Source: Rhizorhapis suberifaciens
GTDB lineage: Bacteria; Pseudomonadota; Alphaproteobacteria; Sphingomonadales; Sphingomonadaceae
Length of the DNA: 64,000 bases
Reading direction: 5' to 3'
Assembly (NCBI RefSeq): GCF_014200045.1
Contig: NZ_JACHOV010000005.1
Location: 186,001-250,000, forward strand
Shown: piece by piece, positions 8,775 to 17,571 of the stretch
Layout of the letters: every line of letters starts with the position of its first letter
Position numbering within the stretch: position 1 is the stretch's first letter
Notes under the pieces: model-generated
Told to the model about the DNA's origin: nothing
The model's database searches: none
What the model saw: the letters and a program-made list of their open reading frames with translations, nothing else
Position numbers and translations under genes: made by a program

Positions 8775-9032
8775 CTATTCAGCAAGCTTGATGATGCCGC
8801 GGACAACCAGCAGGATAGCGAGCACAACAGCCAGAATGGGTATCGCCACCACGATCCACAGCGGCGCCATGTCGGAGCCGCTATATCCGCCAAGCAGCCC
8901 TATGATGATCGCCAACGCCATGATGCCGGCGCATGCCCAGGCGGCCGTCCTCCATCGGCCGCGCAGCACCAGCAGGCTCACAAGCTGAAGCAGCAGGTAA
9001 AGCAGTCCAGCTCCAAAAAGGAATAAATCCAA
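8775..9032 (-). CDS. Small integral membrane protein
   Basis: A hydrophobic protein of about 85 residues with two to three predicted membrane spans: FLFGAGLLYLLLQLVSLLVL, WACAGIMALAIIIGLLGG and PLWIVVAIPILAVVLAILLV. I place the start at a TTG (9032) because GGGAGG lies five to six bases upstream; no ATG with a ribosome site is nearby. It converges on the DUF4893 gene with a 30-base gap. Function unknown. Confidence 0.65.
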   Translation of the reverse strand: MDLFLFGAGLLYLLLQLVSLLVLRGRWRTAAWACAGIMALAIIIGLLGGYSGSDMAPLWIVVAIPILAVVLAILLVVRGIIKLAE

Positions 9033-9196
9033 TGCCGCCTCCCGGTATGGCCGGTTCGATCCGTCATTGATGCATAGCGCATCAAGAGACCGCATTGAAA
9101 TCCCGAAGATAGCTATATTTCAGATATATGGCAGTATCTTAGCCGCCATAGAAGTAACCGCGCATTCAACTCCGGCAATCGTCGACTATCCGGACG

Positions 9197-9373
9197 TCAA
9201 ACCAGCCGGACCAGGCGCTTCCACCGCTTGCGGCTCTGTGGATCTGACCGCAGATCCGTCGCCTGCAGCTTCAAAATCGCCGCGGTTTGGCTGCCGTGAC
9301 GCAATTTCAATTCCGCCAGATCGCTAAGATCACGGTTACGTTGGCTCTTGGCCCGAAACAGGAGGTCGATCAT
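9197..9373 (-). CDS. Possible small basic protein (58 aa)
   Basis: A short reading frame starting at the ATG at 9373, with GAGGAA about four to five bases upstream. The product begins MIDLLFRAKSQRNRD and ends in a basic cluster (RKRWKRLVRLV). It occupies an otherwise empty stretch between ubiG and the small membrane protein. I recognise no family. The flanking DNA (9033-9196 and 9374-9601) shows no other gene. Confidence 0.4.
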   Translation of the reverse strand: MIDLLFRAKSQRNRDLSDLAELKLRHGSQTAAILKLQATDLRSDPQSRKRWKRLVRLV

Positions 9374-9601
9374 GTGCTTCCTCAAACTTAATGGTCGTCC
9401 ACCTCAGCGTGACCCCTGAAAGGGCCACGACACGGCATCTACTCCACAAAACCGATTATTTTCCGTACGCCGGAGGGGCGTCGAAGGTTAATTGTTCAGT
9501 AATAACAATGCCATGTCGCCGGGAAGCTAGCCAGCATATTTTATTTCATTACGGTGCAGATTTTGCACGGTTGAACCTCGAAATGGATCAAAGCCGGCCA
9601 T

Positions 9602-10333
9602 TCAGCCCTTGTGCCGGACACGCATGAAATAGTTGACCGCCATATTGTCGGAAAGGACGAAGCCTCTAGCCGGATTGATGGAAAGACCGGTAACATCGGT
9701 CACCTCCATACCGGCCTTGCCGAGCAATTCCTCCAATTCCTGAGGGGTCAGGAACTTGTTCCAGTCATGCGTCCCGCGCGGGATCTGGCCCAGCCCCTCG
9801 CCCAGGGTGATCAGCGCCAGGCGCGAAAGGGCCGTTCGGTTGGGTGTGGAAAGGATCATGAGACCCCCCGGAGCGAGGGCACGAGCCAAGCCATCGACGA
9901 AGGCCTGGGGATCAGTCACATGCTCGATCACTTCCATGGACGTGACGAGATCGAAGCTTCCCTCGTTCAAAGTCTCTATGCCCCCGGCCCTATAATCTAT
10001 GGCCAAGGCTTGTTTAACGGCATGCGACCGTGCGGCAGTGATATTTTCAGGTGCTGCATCGATACCGGTGACCCGCGCGCCAAGCCGCGCCAGCGGTTCG
10101 CACAGCAGCCCTGCCCCGCACCCTACATCCAGGGCCTTTCTGCCGGTCAGCGGACGCATATCATGTTCGTCGATATGCCAATGAGCATCGATCGCGTCCC
10201 GTATATAACGCAGGCGCACAGGGTTGAGGCGGTGCAACATGGCGCTGGATCCGCTCGGGTTCCACCAATCTGCCGCCAGCTTGCCGAAATGTGCGGCTTC
10301 ATCCGGATTGATCGTAGTGGCGTTGCTTGCCAT
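9602..10333 (-). CDS. ubiG: 3-demethylubiquinone 3-O-methyltransferase / polyprenyl-dihydroxybenzoate methyltransferase
   Basis: UbiG performs both O-methylations of ubiquinone biosynthesis using S-adenosylmethionine. The 243-residue protein has the SAM-binding motif LDVGCGAGLLCEPLARLG at about residues 69-86, preceded by the typical UbiG start HFGKLAADWWNPSG with LHRLNPVRLRYIRD. SMEVIEHV is near 132 and LAPGGLMILSTPNRT follows. Length matches the family. It is transcribed divergently from lysC; the 76 bases between the two starts must hold both promoters. Confidence 0.97.
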   Translation of the reverse strand: MASNATTINPDEAAHFGKLAADWWNPSGSSAMLHRLNPVRLRYIRDAIDAHWHIDEHDMRPLTGRKALDVGCGAGLLCEPLARLGARVTGIDAAPENITAARSHAVKQALAIDYRAGGIETLNEGSFDLVTSMEVIEHVTDPQAFVDGLARALAPGGLMILSTPNRTALSRLALITLGEGLGQIPRGTHDWNKFLTPQELEELLGKAGMEVTDVTGLSINPARGFVLSDNMAVNYFMRVRHKG

Positions 10334-10409
10334 TGCCTCACTCGCTGACTAATAGGGGCGCGCCCCGCGCCGGGGCGTATCTGCAACATACAAGATTAAG
10401 GCGCAAATC

Positions 10410-11669
10410 ATGGCGCGCATAGTGATGAAATTTGGCGGCACGTCGATGGCGGGCATGGAGCGAATCCGTAATGTCGCCGCTCGCGTGAAGCATGTCGTGG
10501 AACAAGGCAATGAAGTCGCGGTCGTTGTCTCTGCCATGGCGGGCGAAACTGACCGGCTGGTCGGCTATTGCCGCGAAGCCAGTTCGCTTTACGACCCTGC
10601 GGAATATGACGTGGTTGTGTCGAGCGGCGAGCAAGTCACAAGCGGCCTGTTGGCGATGACGCTGAAGTCGATGGGTGTCGACGCGCGCAGCTGGCTTGGC
10701 TGGCAGTTGCCGATCCGCACGGTGGATGCACATGCCAAGGCGCGGATCGAAAGTTTTGAAACCGACGCTCTTAACGAAGCCATGGCGGCCGGACAGGTCG
10801 CCGTCATTCCCGGTTTCCAGGGAATGATGGAGAATGGCCGGGTTTCGACGCTAGGCCGGGGCGGTTCGGACACCTCGGCGGTCGCCGTTGCAGCGGCGGT
10901 GAAGGCCGACCGTTGCGACATCTACACCGATGTCGACGGCGTCTATACGACGGACCCCCGTATCGTGGCCCGCGCGCGAAAGCTCGACAAGGTCACTTAT
11001 GAAGAAATGCTGGAGCTGGCGAGCGTGGGAGCAAAAGTGCTCCAGACCCGCTCGGTCGGCCTTGCTATGAAGGAAGGAGTGCGCGTTCAGGTGCTCTCCT
11101 CCTTTGATGATCCGGATCAGGACGATTTGCCCGGTACGCTGATCGTCAGCGAAGAGGAAATTGAAGGAAGCGATATGGAACGGCAGCTCATCACCGGCAT
11201 CGCCCATGACAAGAATGAAGCCAAGATCATCCTGACCCGTGTGCCGGATCGGCCCGGTGCGGTTGCCCACATCTTTGGCCCGCTGGCGGATGCGTCGATC
11301 AACGTCGATATGATTATCCAGAATGTCGGCCGCGAAAAGGGCGAAACCGACGTTACCTTCACCGTCCCCGCCGCCGATCTCGCCCGTTCGATGGACATTT
11401 TGGAGAGCGAGAAGGCCAATATCGGCTTCAACCGCATAATCTCCGATTCAAAAGTGGCCAAGATCTCCGTCGTTGGCGTCGGCATGAAGAGCCATGCTGG
11501 CGTTGCGGCGCTGATGTTCAAGTCGCTCGCGGACCGCGGCATCAACATCCAGGCAATCTCAACTAGCGAAATCAAGGTCAGCGTATTGATCGACGAAGAC
11601 GAAACGGAGCTGGCGGTGCGCGTGCTCCACACGGCTTACGATCTCGACGCGGACGTGGCTGCGGCTTGA
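10410..11669 (+). CDS. lysC: Aspartate kinase
   Basis: Aspartokinase phosphorylates L-aspartate, opening the lysine, threonine, methionine and diaminopimelate pathways. The 419-residue protein has KFGGTS at residues 7-12, a kinase domain containing VVSAMAGETDRLV, VIPGFQGM and GRGGSDTSAVAVA, and two C-terminal ACT domains (from about residue 275) for feedback control by lysine and/or threonine. The length fits monofunctional aspartokinases. No homoserine dehydrogenase domain is attached. A hairpin-forming repeat follows the gene. Confidence 0.98.
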   Translation: MARIVMKFGGTSMAGMERIRNVAARVKHVVEQGNEVAVVVSAMAGETDRLVGYCREASSLYDPAEYDVVVSSGEQVTSGLLAMTLKSMGVDARSWLGWQLPIRTVDAHAKARIESFETDALNEAMAAGQVAVIPGFQGMMENGRVSTLGRGGSDTSAVAVAAAVKADRCDIYTDVDGVYTTDPRIVARARKLDKVTYEEMLELASVGAKVLQTRSVGLAMKEGVRVQVLSSFDDPDQDDLPGTLIVSEEEIEGSDMERQLITGIAHDKNEAKIILTRVPDRPGAVAHIFGPLADASINVDMIIQNVGREKGETDVTFTVPAADLARSMDILESEKANIGFNRIISDSKVAKISVVGVGMKSHAGVAALMFKSLADRGINIQAISTSEIKVSVLIDEDETELAVRVLHTAYDLDADVAAA

Positions 11670-11678
11670 TCTGATTAT

Positions 11679-11767
11679 CGTCATCCCCGCGAAGGCGGGG
11701 ATCCATCTCCTGACGCAGAGCCAGGAGAATAGGCCGGGAGATGGGTTCCCGCCTTCGCGGGACGACG
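11679..11767. repeat. REP-like inverted repeat (family A)
   Basis: The arms at 11679-11710 and 11736-11767 are near-complementary. Each also holds its own small palindrome (CCCCGCGAAGGCGGGG on the left, CCCGCCTTCGCGGG on the right). It fills most of the gap between lysC and the next gene and could fold into a long stem that also terminates or stabilises the lysC transcript. The same CGTCATYCCCG...CGGGAATGACG core recurs at 53554-53589. Elements like this are frequent in sphingomonad genomes. Confidence 0.75.
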
Positions 11768-11777
11768 GAAGGGTAAA

Positions 11778-12791
11778 ATGGCACAAGACAAATTACACCG
11801 CCTAATGCAGCGCGGCACGGAATTCCTGGGATGCGACGTCGCCATTATGTGCGGGGCGATGAGCTGGGTGTCCGAGCGCAACCTCGTTTCCGCCATCAGC
11901 AATGCGGGCGGTTTCGGCGTGATCGCCTGTGGCGCAATGACGTCAGAACTGCTCGACACGGAAATTGCCGAAACGAAGAAGCTCACCTCCAAGCCGTTCG
12001 GCGTCAACCTTATCACCATGCATCCTCAGCTGTTCGAATTGATCAAGGTCTGCGCGAAGCACAGGGTGGGCCATGTCGTGCTTGCAGGCGGCCTGCCACC
12101 CAAAGGCAGCATCGAAGCCATCAAGGAAATGGGTGCAAAGCTTATCTGCTTCGCCCCGGCGCTGGCGCTGGCGAAGAAATTGGTCCGCTCGGGCGTCGAT
12201 GCGCTGGTGATCGAGGGGATGGAAGCGGGCGGCCATATCGGCCCTGTCGCAACCTCTGTCCTGGCGCAGGAAATCCTGCCCGAACTCGCGCACCAACTCC
12301 CTGTCTTCGTCGCAGGCGGCATAGCCAAGGGCGGTGCCATTGCGGGCTATCTGGAAATGGGAGCATCGGGCGTTCAGCTGGGCACGCGGTTCGTCTGCGC
12401 GCACGAATCCATTGCGCATCCGAACTTCAAAAAGGCCTTCATCCGCGCTTCGGCCCGCGACGCCATAGCCAGCGTACAGGTGGACCCGCGCCTCCCGGTC
12501 ATCCCTGTTCGCGCGCTGAAGAACGCAGGCACCGAAGCCTTTACCGCCAAGCAACGCGAAGTCGCGGCCTTGCTGGACGCGGGCGACATCGAAATGGGCG
12601 AAGCGCAATTGCAGATCGAACATTATTGGGCCGGAGCGCTGCGTCGCGCCGTCATCGATGGCGATATAGAGGGCGGCTCTTTGATGGCCGGGCAATCGGT
12701 CGGGATGGTTACCAAGGAAGAGCCGGTTTCGGAAATCCTAGCAACTTTGATGGCCGAAGCAGTTGAAGCCTTGGAAAAACGCGCCGCCTGA
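11778..12791 (+). CDS. Nitronate monooxygenase family FMN enzyme
   Basis: A 337-residue TIM-barrel flavoenzyme of the nitronate monooxygenase/2-nitropropane dioxygenase group, which also includes FabK enoyl-ACP reductase; I cannot tell these apart from sequence alone. Motifs are ISNAGGFGVIACGAM, ARNAVE-type loop replaced by VIEGMEAGGHIGP, VFVAGGIAKGGAIAGYLEMG and GVQLGTRFVCAHES (FMN phosphate binding). The C-terminal MAGQSVGMV is typical of the family. It starts at an ATG 108 bases after lysC, beyond the REP-like element. Confidence 0.85.
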   Translation: MAQDKLHRLMQRGTEFLGCDVAIMCGAMSWVSERNLVSAISNAGGFGVIACGAMTSELLDTEIAETKKLTSKPFGVNLITMHPQLFELIKVCAKHRVGHVVLAGGLPPKGSIEAIKEMGAKLICFAPALALAKKLVRSGVDALVIEGMEAGGHIGPVATSVLAQEILPELAHQLPVFVAGGIAKGGAIAGYLEMGASGVQLGTRFVCAHESIAHPNFKKAFIRASARDAIASVQVDPRLPVIPVRALKNAGTEAFTAKQREVAALLDAGDIEMGEAQLQIEHYWAGALRRAVIDGDIEGGSLMAGQSVGMVTKEEPVSEILATLMAEAVEALEKRAA

Positions 12792-12876
12792 GAGCGAAGA
12801 CTGGCTCATTGCCCCATTCTTAAGCTTAACATTTTGTTAAGCTTTGTTGGATAGCCTGCGCCTTGAGGGGGCTGTC

Positions 12877-13209
12877 ATGGGTCTGAGGCTTTCAAGATAT
12901 CGCAGGGTAGAACCTGCACTGGTCGAACATCGCGGCGCCTTGCGCCATCCCGTGATATTGCAACGCGCCTCCATTCGGCATCACGCCGATCACGGCCATG
13001 ACGCCCAACTGCTTGACCTGTCCATCTATGGCTGCCGAATTGCGACTGAAGCCCGCTTTGACGCAGATGACCGGGTCTGGCTGCGGTTTGAGGGAAGCCG
13101 GCCAGTTGCGGCAACGACCGTCTGGAGCGACGGTGGTAGTATTGGATGCAGGTTCGACGCCCCGATTGACCGGGCGCTGTTTCGAAGGCTCAGCAGGGCT
13201 AATGACTGA
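12877..13209 (+). CDS. PilZ domain protein (c-di-GMP binding)
   Basis: A 110-residue protein that is essentially one PilZ domain, the cytosolic receptor fold for cyclic di-GMP. The binding signature is present: R19-GAL-R23 (the RxxxR motif) and D47-LSIY-G52 (the DxSxxG motif). GAGGGGG precedes the ATG at 12877 and supports this start. No output domain is attached, so its target is unknown. The gene stands alone in front of ptsP. A GGDEF protein elsewhere in the window (46535-47158) could supply the ligand, but no direct link is visible. Confidence 0.85.
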   Translation: MGLRLSRYRRVEPALVEHRGALRHPVILQRASIRHHADHGHDAQLLDLSIYGCRIATEARFDADDRVWLRFEGSRPVAATTVWSDGGSIGCRFDAPIDRALFRRLSRAND

Positions 13210-13319
13210 CCGATAGGGGTTGAATTCGGGCAGTCGACCACCTCCAAACAACAGCATTTCCATAGCCCGGTTCATCATCCCCATTGGAAACCCCTACCGC
13301 TTTCTGATAGCGATGGACT

Positions 13320-15593
13320 ATGACCACTTCAGCCGCAGCGTCCGCCCGGGAAATTCTGAACCGTCTCCATGATGTGATGGCAGCGCGCACCAATGCGCAA
13401 GCGAAGCTGAACAAGGTCGTCGACATCATCGCCGAACAGCTTTCGAGCGAAGTATGCTCCATCTACCTGCTTCGGGATGGGGTCCTTGAACTCTACGCCA
13501 CACGCGGGCTGAAGCAGGAGGCTGTGCACGTCACCAAATTGGCGCTGGGCCAGGGCCTTGTGGGCACCATCGCCAAAAATATCGAAACGCTGAACCTGGA
13601 CGAAGCAACCAGCCACCCGGACTTCGTCTACAATCCGGAGACTGGCGAAGAGCTTTTCCACAGTTTTGCAGGCGTTCCCATCGTCCGGCGAGAGGAAGCG
13701 GTCGGGGTCCTCGCAGTACAGCATGTGGAGCCGCGCCGTTATGCCGAGGTGGAGATAGAGGCGCTACAGACCGTGGCGATGGTGCTGTCGGAACTCATCG
13801 CCAACGCAGGACTTATCGACGATAGCCCTGCCTATGCCCGTGTACCGGAAACGGCGCCCACCATGTTGCAGGGATTGCAGCTGGTCATGGGCATGGGCCG
13901 CGGTCACGCCGTGTTTCACCAGCCACGTATCACCATTGAACATACCGTGGCTGAAGACATCGAGGTCGAACGGCAGCGCGTTCTTTCCGCTTTTTCCAAG
14001 ATGCGCGAACAGATCGACCGCATGACGGGCCAATCCGAATTCGGCATTGGCGGCGAACATGAAGAGGTCCTCGAAACCTACAAGATGTTCGCCTATGATG
14101 AAGGTTGGGCGCGACGCATCAATGAAGCGATCGACAGTGGCCTGACGGCTGAAGCCGCCATTGAGCGAGTTCAGCAACGCACGCGCATGCGCATGCGTCA
14201 AATCGACGACCCCCTGCTCGCCGATCGCATGCACGATCTGGAGGATCTCGCCAATCGCCTGATCCGCATCGTGTCGGGGCAGCTCGGCACCGCCGCGCAA
14301 TTGGGATTGAGGCAGGACACCATTCTCATCGCCCGCAATTTGGGGCCTGCCGAACTGCTGGAATATGACCGGCGGCGCTTAAAGGGCGTTATTCTGGAGG
14401 AAGGCTCGCTCACCGCTCATGTGACCATCGTCGCGCGGGCCATGGGCGTGCCGATGCTGGGCCGTGTTCACAATATTCGACACTTGGTGGGTGAGGGTGA
14501 CCTGCTCCTGATAGACGTCAATGAAAACCGTTTGTTCATCCGCCCGACGCCGACGATGGACGAAGCGTTTGAAACGAAGCTGGCATTCACGCAAAAGCGC
14601 CGTGCTGCTTTCGCCGCGATGCGTGACATGCCTTCGGTCACGCTGGATGGCGAGCGCGTCGAACTGATGGTGAATGCGGGGCTGCGGGATGACGTTTCGG
14701 CACTGGACGTCACCGGCGCGGACGGCATCGGCCTGTTCCGCACCGAATTCCAGTTCCTCGTATCGGCGACGCTCCCGCAACGCGAGCGGCAGCAGCGGCT
14801 TTATCGCGATGTTTTGGATGCCGCCGGAGAGCGGCCCGTCATATTCCGCACCGTCGATATCGGCGGGGACAAGGCCTTGCCCTATATGAGGCAGGACGAG
14901 GAGAATATTGAAGACAATCCCGCAATGGGTTGGCGCGCGCTTCGTCTATCCCTTGAACGCGACGGGTTGATGAAGGCGCAGGCCCGCGCCTTGCTGGAGG
15001 CGGCGGCGGGTCGGACGCTCAACGTCATGTTCCCGCTGATCTCCGAACCTTGGGAATTTGACGAGGCCAAGGCCTTGTTCGAAGCGCAGCGACTATGGCT
15101 TACCAAGCAAAAGAAGAAGCTGCCCCAGAATGTGCGCTACGGCGCGATGCTGGAGGTCCCGGCGCTCGCTGAAGTGCTAGATCTGTTGCTGCCCAGGCTG
15201 GATTTCCTGTCCGTTGGTACAAATGATCTTACGCAGTTTCTTTTCGCAGCTGATCGGGCGCACCCCAAGCTGGCGGAGCGTTATGACTGGCTCAGCATCG
15301 CCATCTTGCGCTTCCTCAACCGCATATCCAAGGCCTGCATTGAGCATCAGGTGCCGGTCGGCGTCTGCGGGGAGATGGGTGGACGAACGTTGGAGGCGAT
15401 GGCGCTTCTGGCGCTTGGCATCAGACGGCTTTCGATCACGCCTGCTTCGGTCGGACCGGTGAAGGCAATGATCCGTTCTTTGGAAGTGAAGCCGTTGCAG
15501 GGCGAACTCGCCGCCCTACTGACGAGCGGCCGTACGGACATAAGGTCGGCGCTGACCCAATGGGCGAGCGACCGGAAAATTGAGCTTAATTAG
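13320..15593 (+). CDS. ptsP: Phosphoenolpyruvate-protein phosphotransferase PtsP (EI-Ntr)
   Basis: PtsP is the first enzyme of the nitrogen phosphotransferase system and passes phosphate from phosphoenolpyruvate to NPr. The 757-residue protein has an N-terminal GAF domain (about 17-155), the EI N-terminal domain, a phosphohistidine domain with GSLTAHVTIVARAMG (catalytic His367), and a C-terminal PEP-binding barrel with SVGTNDLTQFLFAADR (about 630) and GVCGEMGG (about 681). The GAF domain separates it from sugar-PTS enzyme I. NPr and PtsN are not in this window. Confidence 0.96.
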   Translation: MTTSAAASAREILNRLHDVMAARTNAQAKLNKVVDIIAEQLSSEVCSIYLLRDGVLELYATRGLKQEAVHVTKLALGQGLVGTIAKNIETLNLDEATSHPDFVYNPETGEELFHSFAGVPIVRREEAVGVLAVQHVEPRRYAEVEIEALQTVAMVLSELIANAGLIDDSPAYARVPETAPTMLQGLQLVMGMGRGHAVFHQPRITIEHTVAEDIEVERQRVLSAFSKMREQIDRMTGQSEFGIGGEHEEVLETYKMFAYDEGWARRINEAIDSGLTAEAAIERVQQRTRMRMRQIDDPLLADRMHDLEDLANRLIRIVSGQLGTAAQLGLRQDTILIARNLGPAELLEYDRRRLKGVILEEGSLTAHVTIVARAMGVPMLGRVHNIRHLVGEGDLLLIDVNENRLFIRPTPTMDEAFETKLAFTQKRRAAFAAMRDMPSVTLDGERVELMVNAGLRDDVSALDVTGADGIGLFRTEFQFLVSATLPQRERQQRLYRDVLDAAGERPVIFRTVDIGGDKALPYMRQDEENIEDNPAMGWRALRLSLERDGLMKAQARALLEAAAGRTLNVMFPLISEPWEFDEAKALFEAQRLWLTKQKKKLPQNVRYGAMLEVPALAEVLDLLLPRLDFLSVGTNDLTQFLFAADRAHPKLAERYDWLSIAILRFLNRISKACIEHQVPVGVCGEMGGRTLEAMALLALGIRRLSITPASVGPVKAMIRSLEVKPLQGELAALLTSGRTDIRSALTQWASDRKIELN

Positions 15594-15693
15594 TTGTGAA
15601 AGCAAAAAAATTGCTGCTGCTCGCGTTGACAGGGCTTACCCCAGGGTGTGAGAAAGCCGCTGGGCAGATATATGACCGGAGCGGGAGACGTTG

Positions 15694-16515
15694 ATGGCAG
15701 GCGAAGAGGAGCCGGATCAGGAGGAACTGAACATTCACGCGCCCGGCGAAAAATTGCGTATCGCGCGGGAGGCTATGAAGGTCAGCGTCGACGACATTGC
15801 CGCCCGGACGCGCGTTCCTGTTCGGATGCTCTCGGCTCTTGAAAAAGGTGATTACAAAGCGCTTCCCGGCGCGACCTATTGCATCGGCTTTTCCCGTGCC
15901 TATGCCCGCGCTGTCGGCCTGGACGAGGTACAGATCGCACGTGAGGTCCGCGCCGACCTGGAAGCGCAAGACGCAATTTCGAGCACGCGATATGAAGCTT
16001 TTGAACCTGCCGATCCCGCGCGAGTTCCGCCCCGTTATCTCGCTTGGACTGCCATAGCGCTGGCGGTGATTTTGGCGGTGGGGTACGGCATTTGGCGCAC
16101 GCAATTCTTTACCGCTCCGACCGATGAGGAGATTGCTGAGACGCGAGTGGCGCAAGCGCCCAAAGCAGTACCGACAGTTCCGGGGCAGCCCTCCGTTCCG
16201 CAACGCCCGCAGGCGCCTGCAGGCGATGTAATGCTGACGGCCACCGACACGGTATGGCTGCGCATTTATGAGGAAGGGGGCAAGCGCCTTTTCGAGAAGG
16301 AAATGGTGACCGGGGAAAAGTTCATCGTGCCGCCCACAGCCAAAAACCCGTTGATTATCACGGGCAGACCGCAGGCGCTTCGCGTCACTATTGGCGGCAA
16401 GGAAGTCCCGCCCCTCGGCACGCCGGACAAGACGATTACCGACGTCCCCATCAGCGCGAGCGCCCTCAATGCCCGAGCCGCGCCGGCCACGCCTCCACCT
16501 GCCCCGCAACCATAA
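15694..16515 (+). CDS. RodZ-like helix-turn-helix membrane protein (DUF4115)
   Basis: A 273-residue protein with a cytoplasmic HTH_25 domain (about residues 15-85, including KVSVDDIAARTRVPVRMLSA), one transmembrane segment at about 115-134 (YLAWTAIALAVILAVGYGIW), a Pro/Ala linker and a periplasmic DUF4115 domain (about 180-260, with VWLRIYEEGGKRLFEKEM). This is the RodZ architecture; E. coli RodZ links MreB to the elongasome. GGGAG lies five bases before the ATG at 15694. It precedes cpoB, another envelope gene. Confidence 0.87.
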   Translation: MAGEEEPDQEELNIHAPGEKLRIAREAMKVSVDDIAARTRVPVRMLSALEKGDYKALPGATYCIGFSRAYARAVGLDEVQIAREVRADLEAQDAISSTRYEAFEPADPARVPPRYLAWTAIALAVILAVGYGIWRTQFFTAPTDEEIAETRVAQAPKAVPTVPGQPSVPQRPQAPAGDVMLTATDTVWLRIYEEGGKRLFEKEMVTGEKFIVPPTAKNPLIITGRPQALRVTIGGKEVPPLGTPDKTITDVPISASALNARAAPATPPPAPQP

Positions 16516-16670
16516 GCTTAGCCCTGGAAGCGGATGCCAAATGCAGGCGTTCGCAGTCCGTTAAAGGCCAAGCCAAACAAACGCCCGATTCATCTCAGGT
16601 CAATCTTTACCCTGCGAGGAAATCATCTATGGTTTCATCGGGGCCAGTAACCATCAATTTGAGGATCCTT

Positions 16671-17549
16671 ATGCGCGGTTTTGTTGTGAGCGCTCTTGTC
16701 ATGGCGGCTGTTCCGGCAACTCCCTTGCTGGCGCAGTCCAACGTAGAGCAGCGTGTCGGTAAGCTCGAAAAAGAGATGAAGGCGGTTCAGCGCAAGATTT
16801 TCCCTGGCGGGAGCGGACAATATTTCGAGGCGGAAATTGCGCCGCCAGCCGCCACGCCCGCACCAGCACCAGGTACGCCGGCTTCGTCGCCGATTAGCGA
16901 TCTCACCTCGCGCGTGGATGCTCTGGAAGGACAACTTGCGAGCCTCACCGGACAAGCAGAACAGAACGCCTTCAAGCTTCGCCAGCTGGAAGAGGCATTC
17001 AACAAGTACAAGGCAGACATGGATGCACGCATGAGCGCTCGTACGCCCCCAGCGGTTGCACCCGCACCGGGCGCCGCCACTGCCGCGCCAGCCGCCGCTC
17101 CGGTCGACAATGCCCGCAAGGCTGCTGTTGCTGCCATCGAACGACCCAATTCGGGGGACGCTGCCGAAGACGCCTATCTTTACGGCTATCGCCTATGGGC
17201 CGCTAAATTCTATCCGGAGGCGGAAGTGCAACTAAAAAGCTTCCTCGAGAAAAACCCCAATCACCGCCGCGCCAGCTTTGCCCAGAATCTGCTGGGACGC
17301 ACTTATCTGGATCAAGGCAAACCAGCGCTGGCATCCGTCGCTTTTTACGAGAATTACCAGAAGCGTCCGAAGGGCGAACGCGCGCCCGACAGCTTGGCTT
17401 ATCTAGGGCAGGCGCTCGTCCAGCTGAAAAAGCCTGCCGACGCTTGCAAGGTTTATGACGAGTTCGACGATGTTTACGGCCCGACCGCGTCGGTCAGCCT
17501 GAAGGATGTGGTGACCAAGGGCCGCGCCAGCGCGAAGTGCGCGGGGTAA
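16671..17549 (+). CDS. cpoB: Cell division coordinator CpoB (YbgF; TPR)
   Basis: CpoB is a periplasmic TolA partner that coordinates peptidoglycan synthesis with outer-membrane constriction. From the ATG at 16671 (GAGG upstream) it has 292 residues. A signal peptide (MRGFVVSALVMAAVPATPLLAQ) is followed by a short coiled-coil region (VEQRVGKLEKEMKAVQRK), a Pro/Ala-rich linker, a second coil (about 70-115) and a C-terminal tetratricopeptide domain from about residue 155. An ATG 14 codons earlier is also possible. The tol-pal genes usually found beside it are not in the window; tilS follows. Confidence 0.88.
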   Translation: MRGFVVSALVMAAVPATPLLAQSNVEQRVGKLEKEMKAVQRKIFPGGSGQYFEAEIAPPAATPAPAPGTPASSPISDLTSRVDALEGQLASLTGQAEQNAFKLRQLEEAFNKYKADMDARMSARTPPAVAPAPGAATAAPAAAPVDNARKAAVAAIERPNSGDAAEDAYLYGYRLWAAKFYPEAEVQLKSFLEKNPNHRRASFAQNLLGRTYLDQGKPALASVAFYENYQKRPKGERAPDSLAYLGQALVQLKKPADACKVYDEFDDVYGPTASVSLKDVVTKGRASAKCAG

Positions 17550-17571
17550 AGACCTTGGCGAAAGCATCACC

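Noticed and set aside
15628-15633. TTGACA before the rodZ-like gene, considered as a promoter
   Set aside because: No -10-like sequence at the right distance; likely chance.
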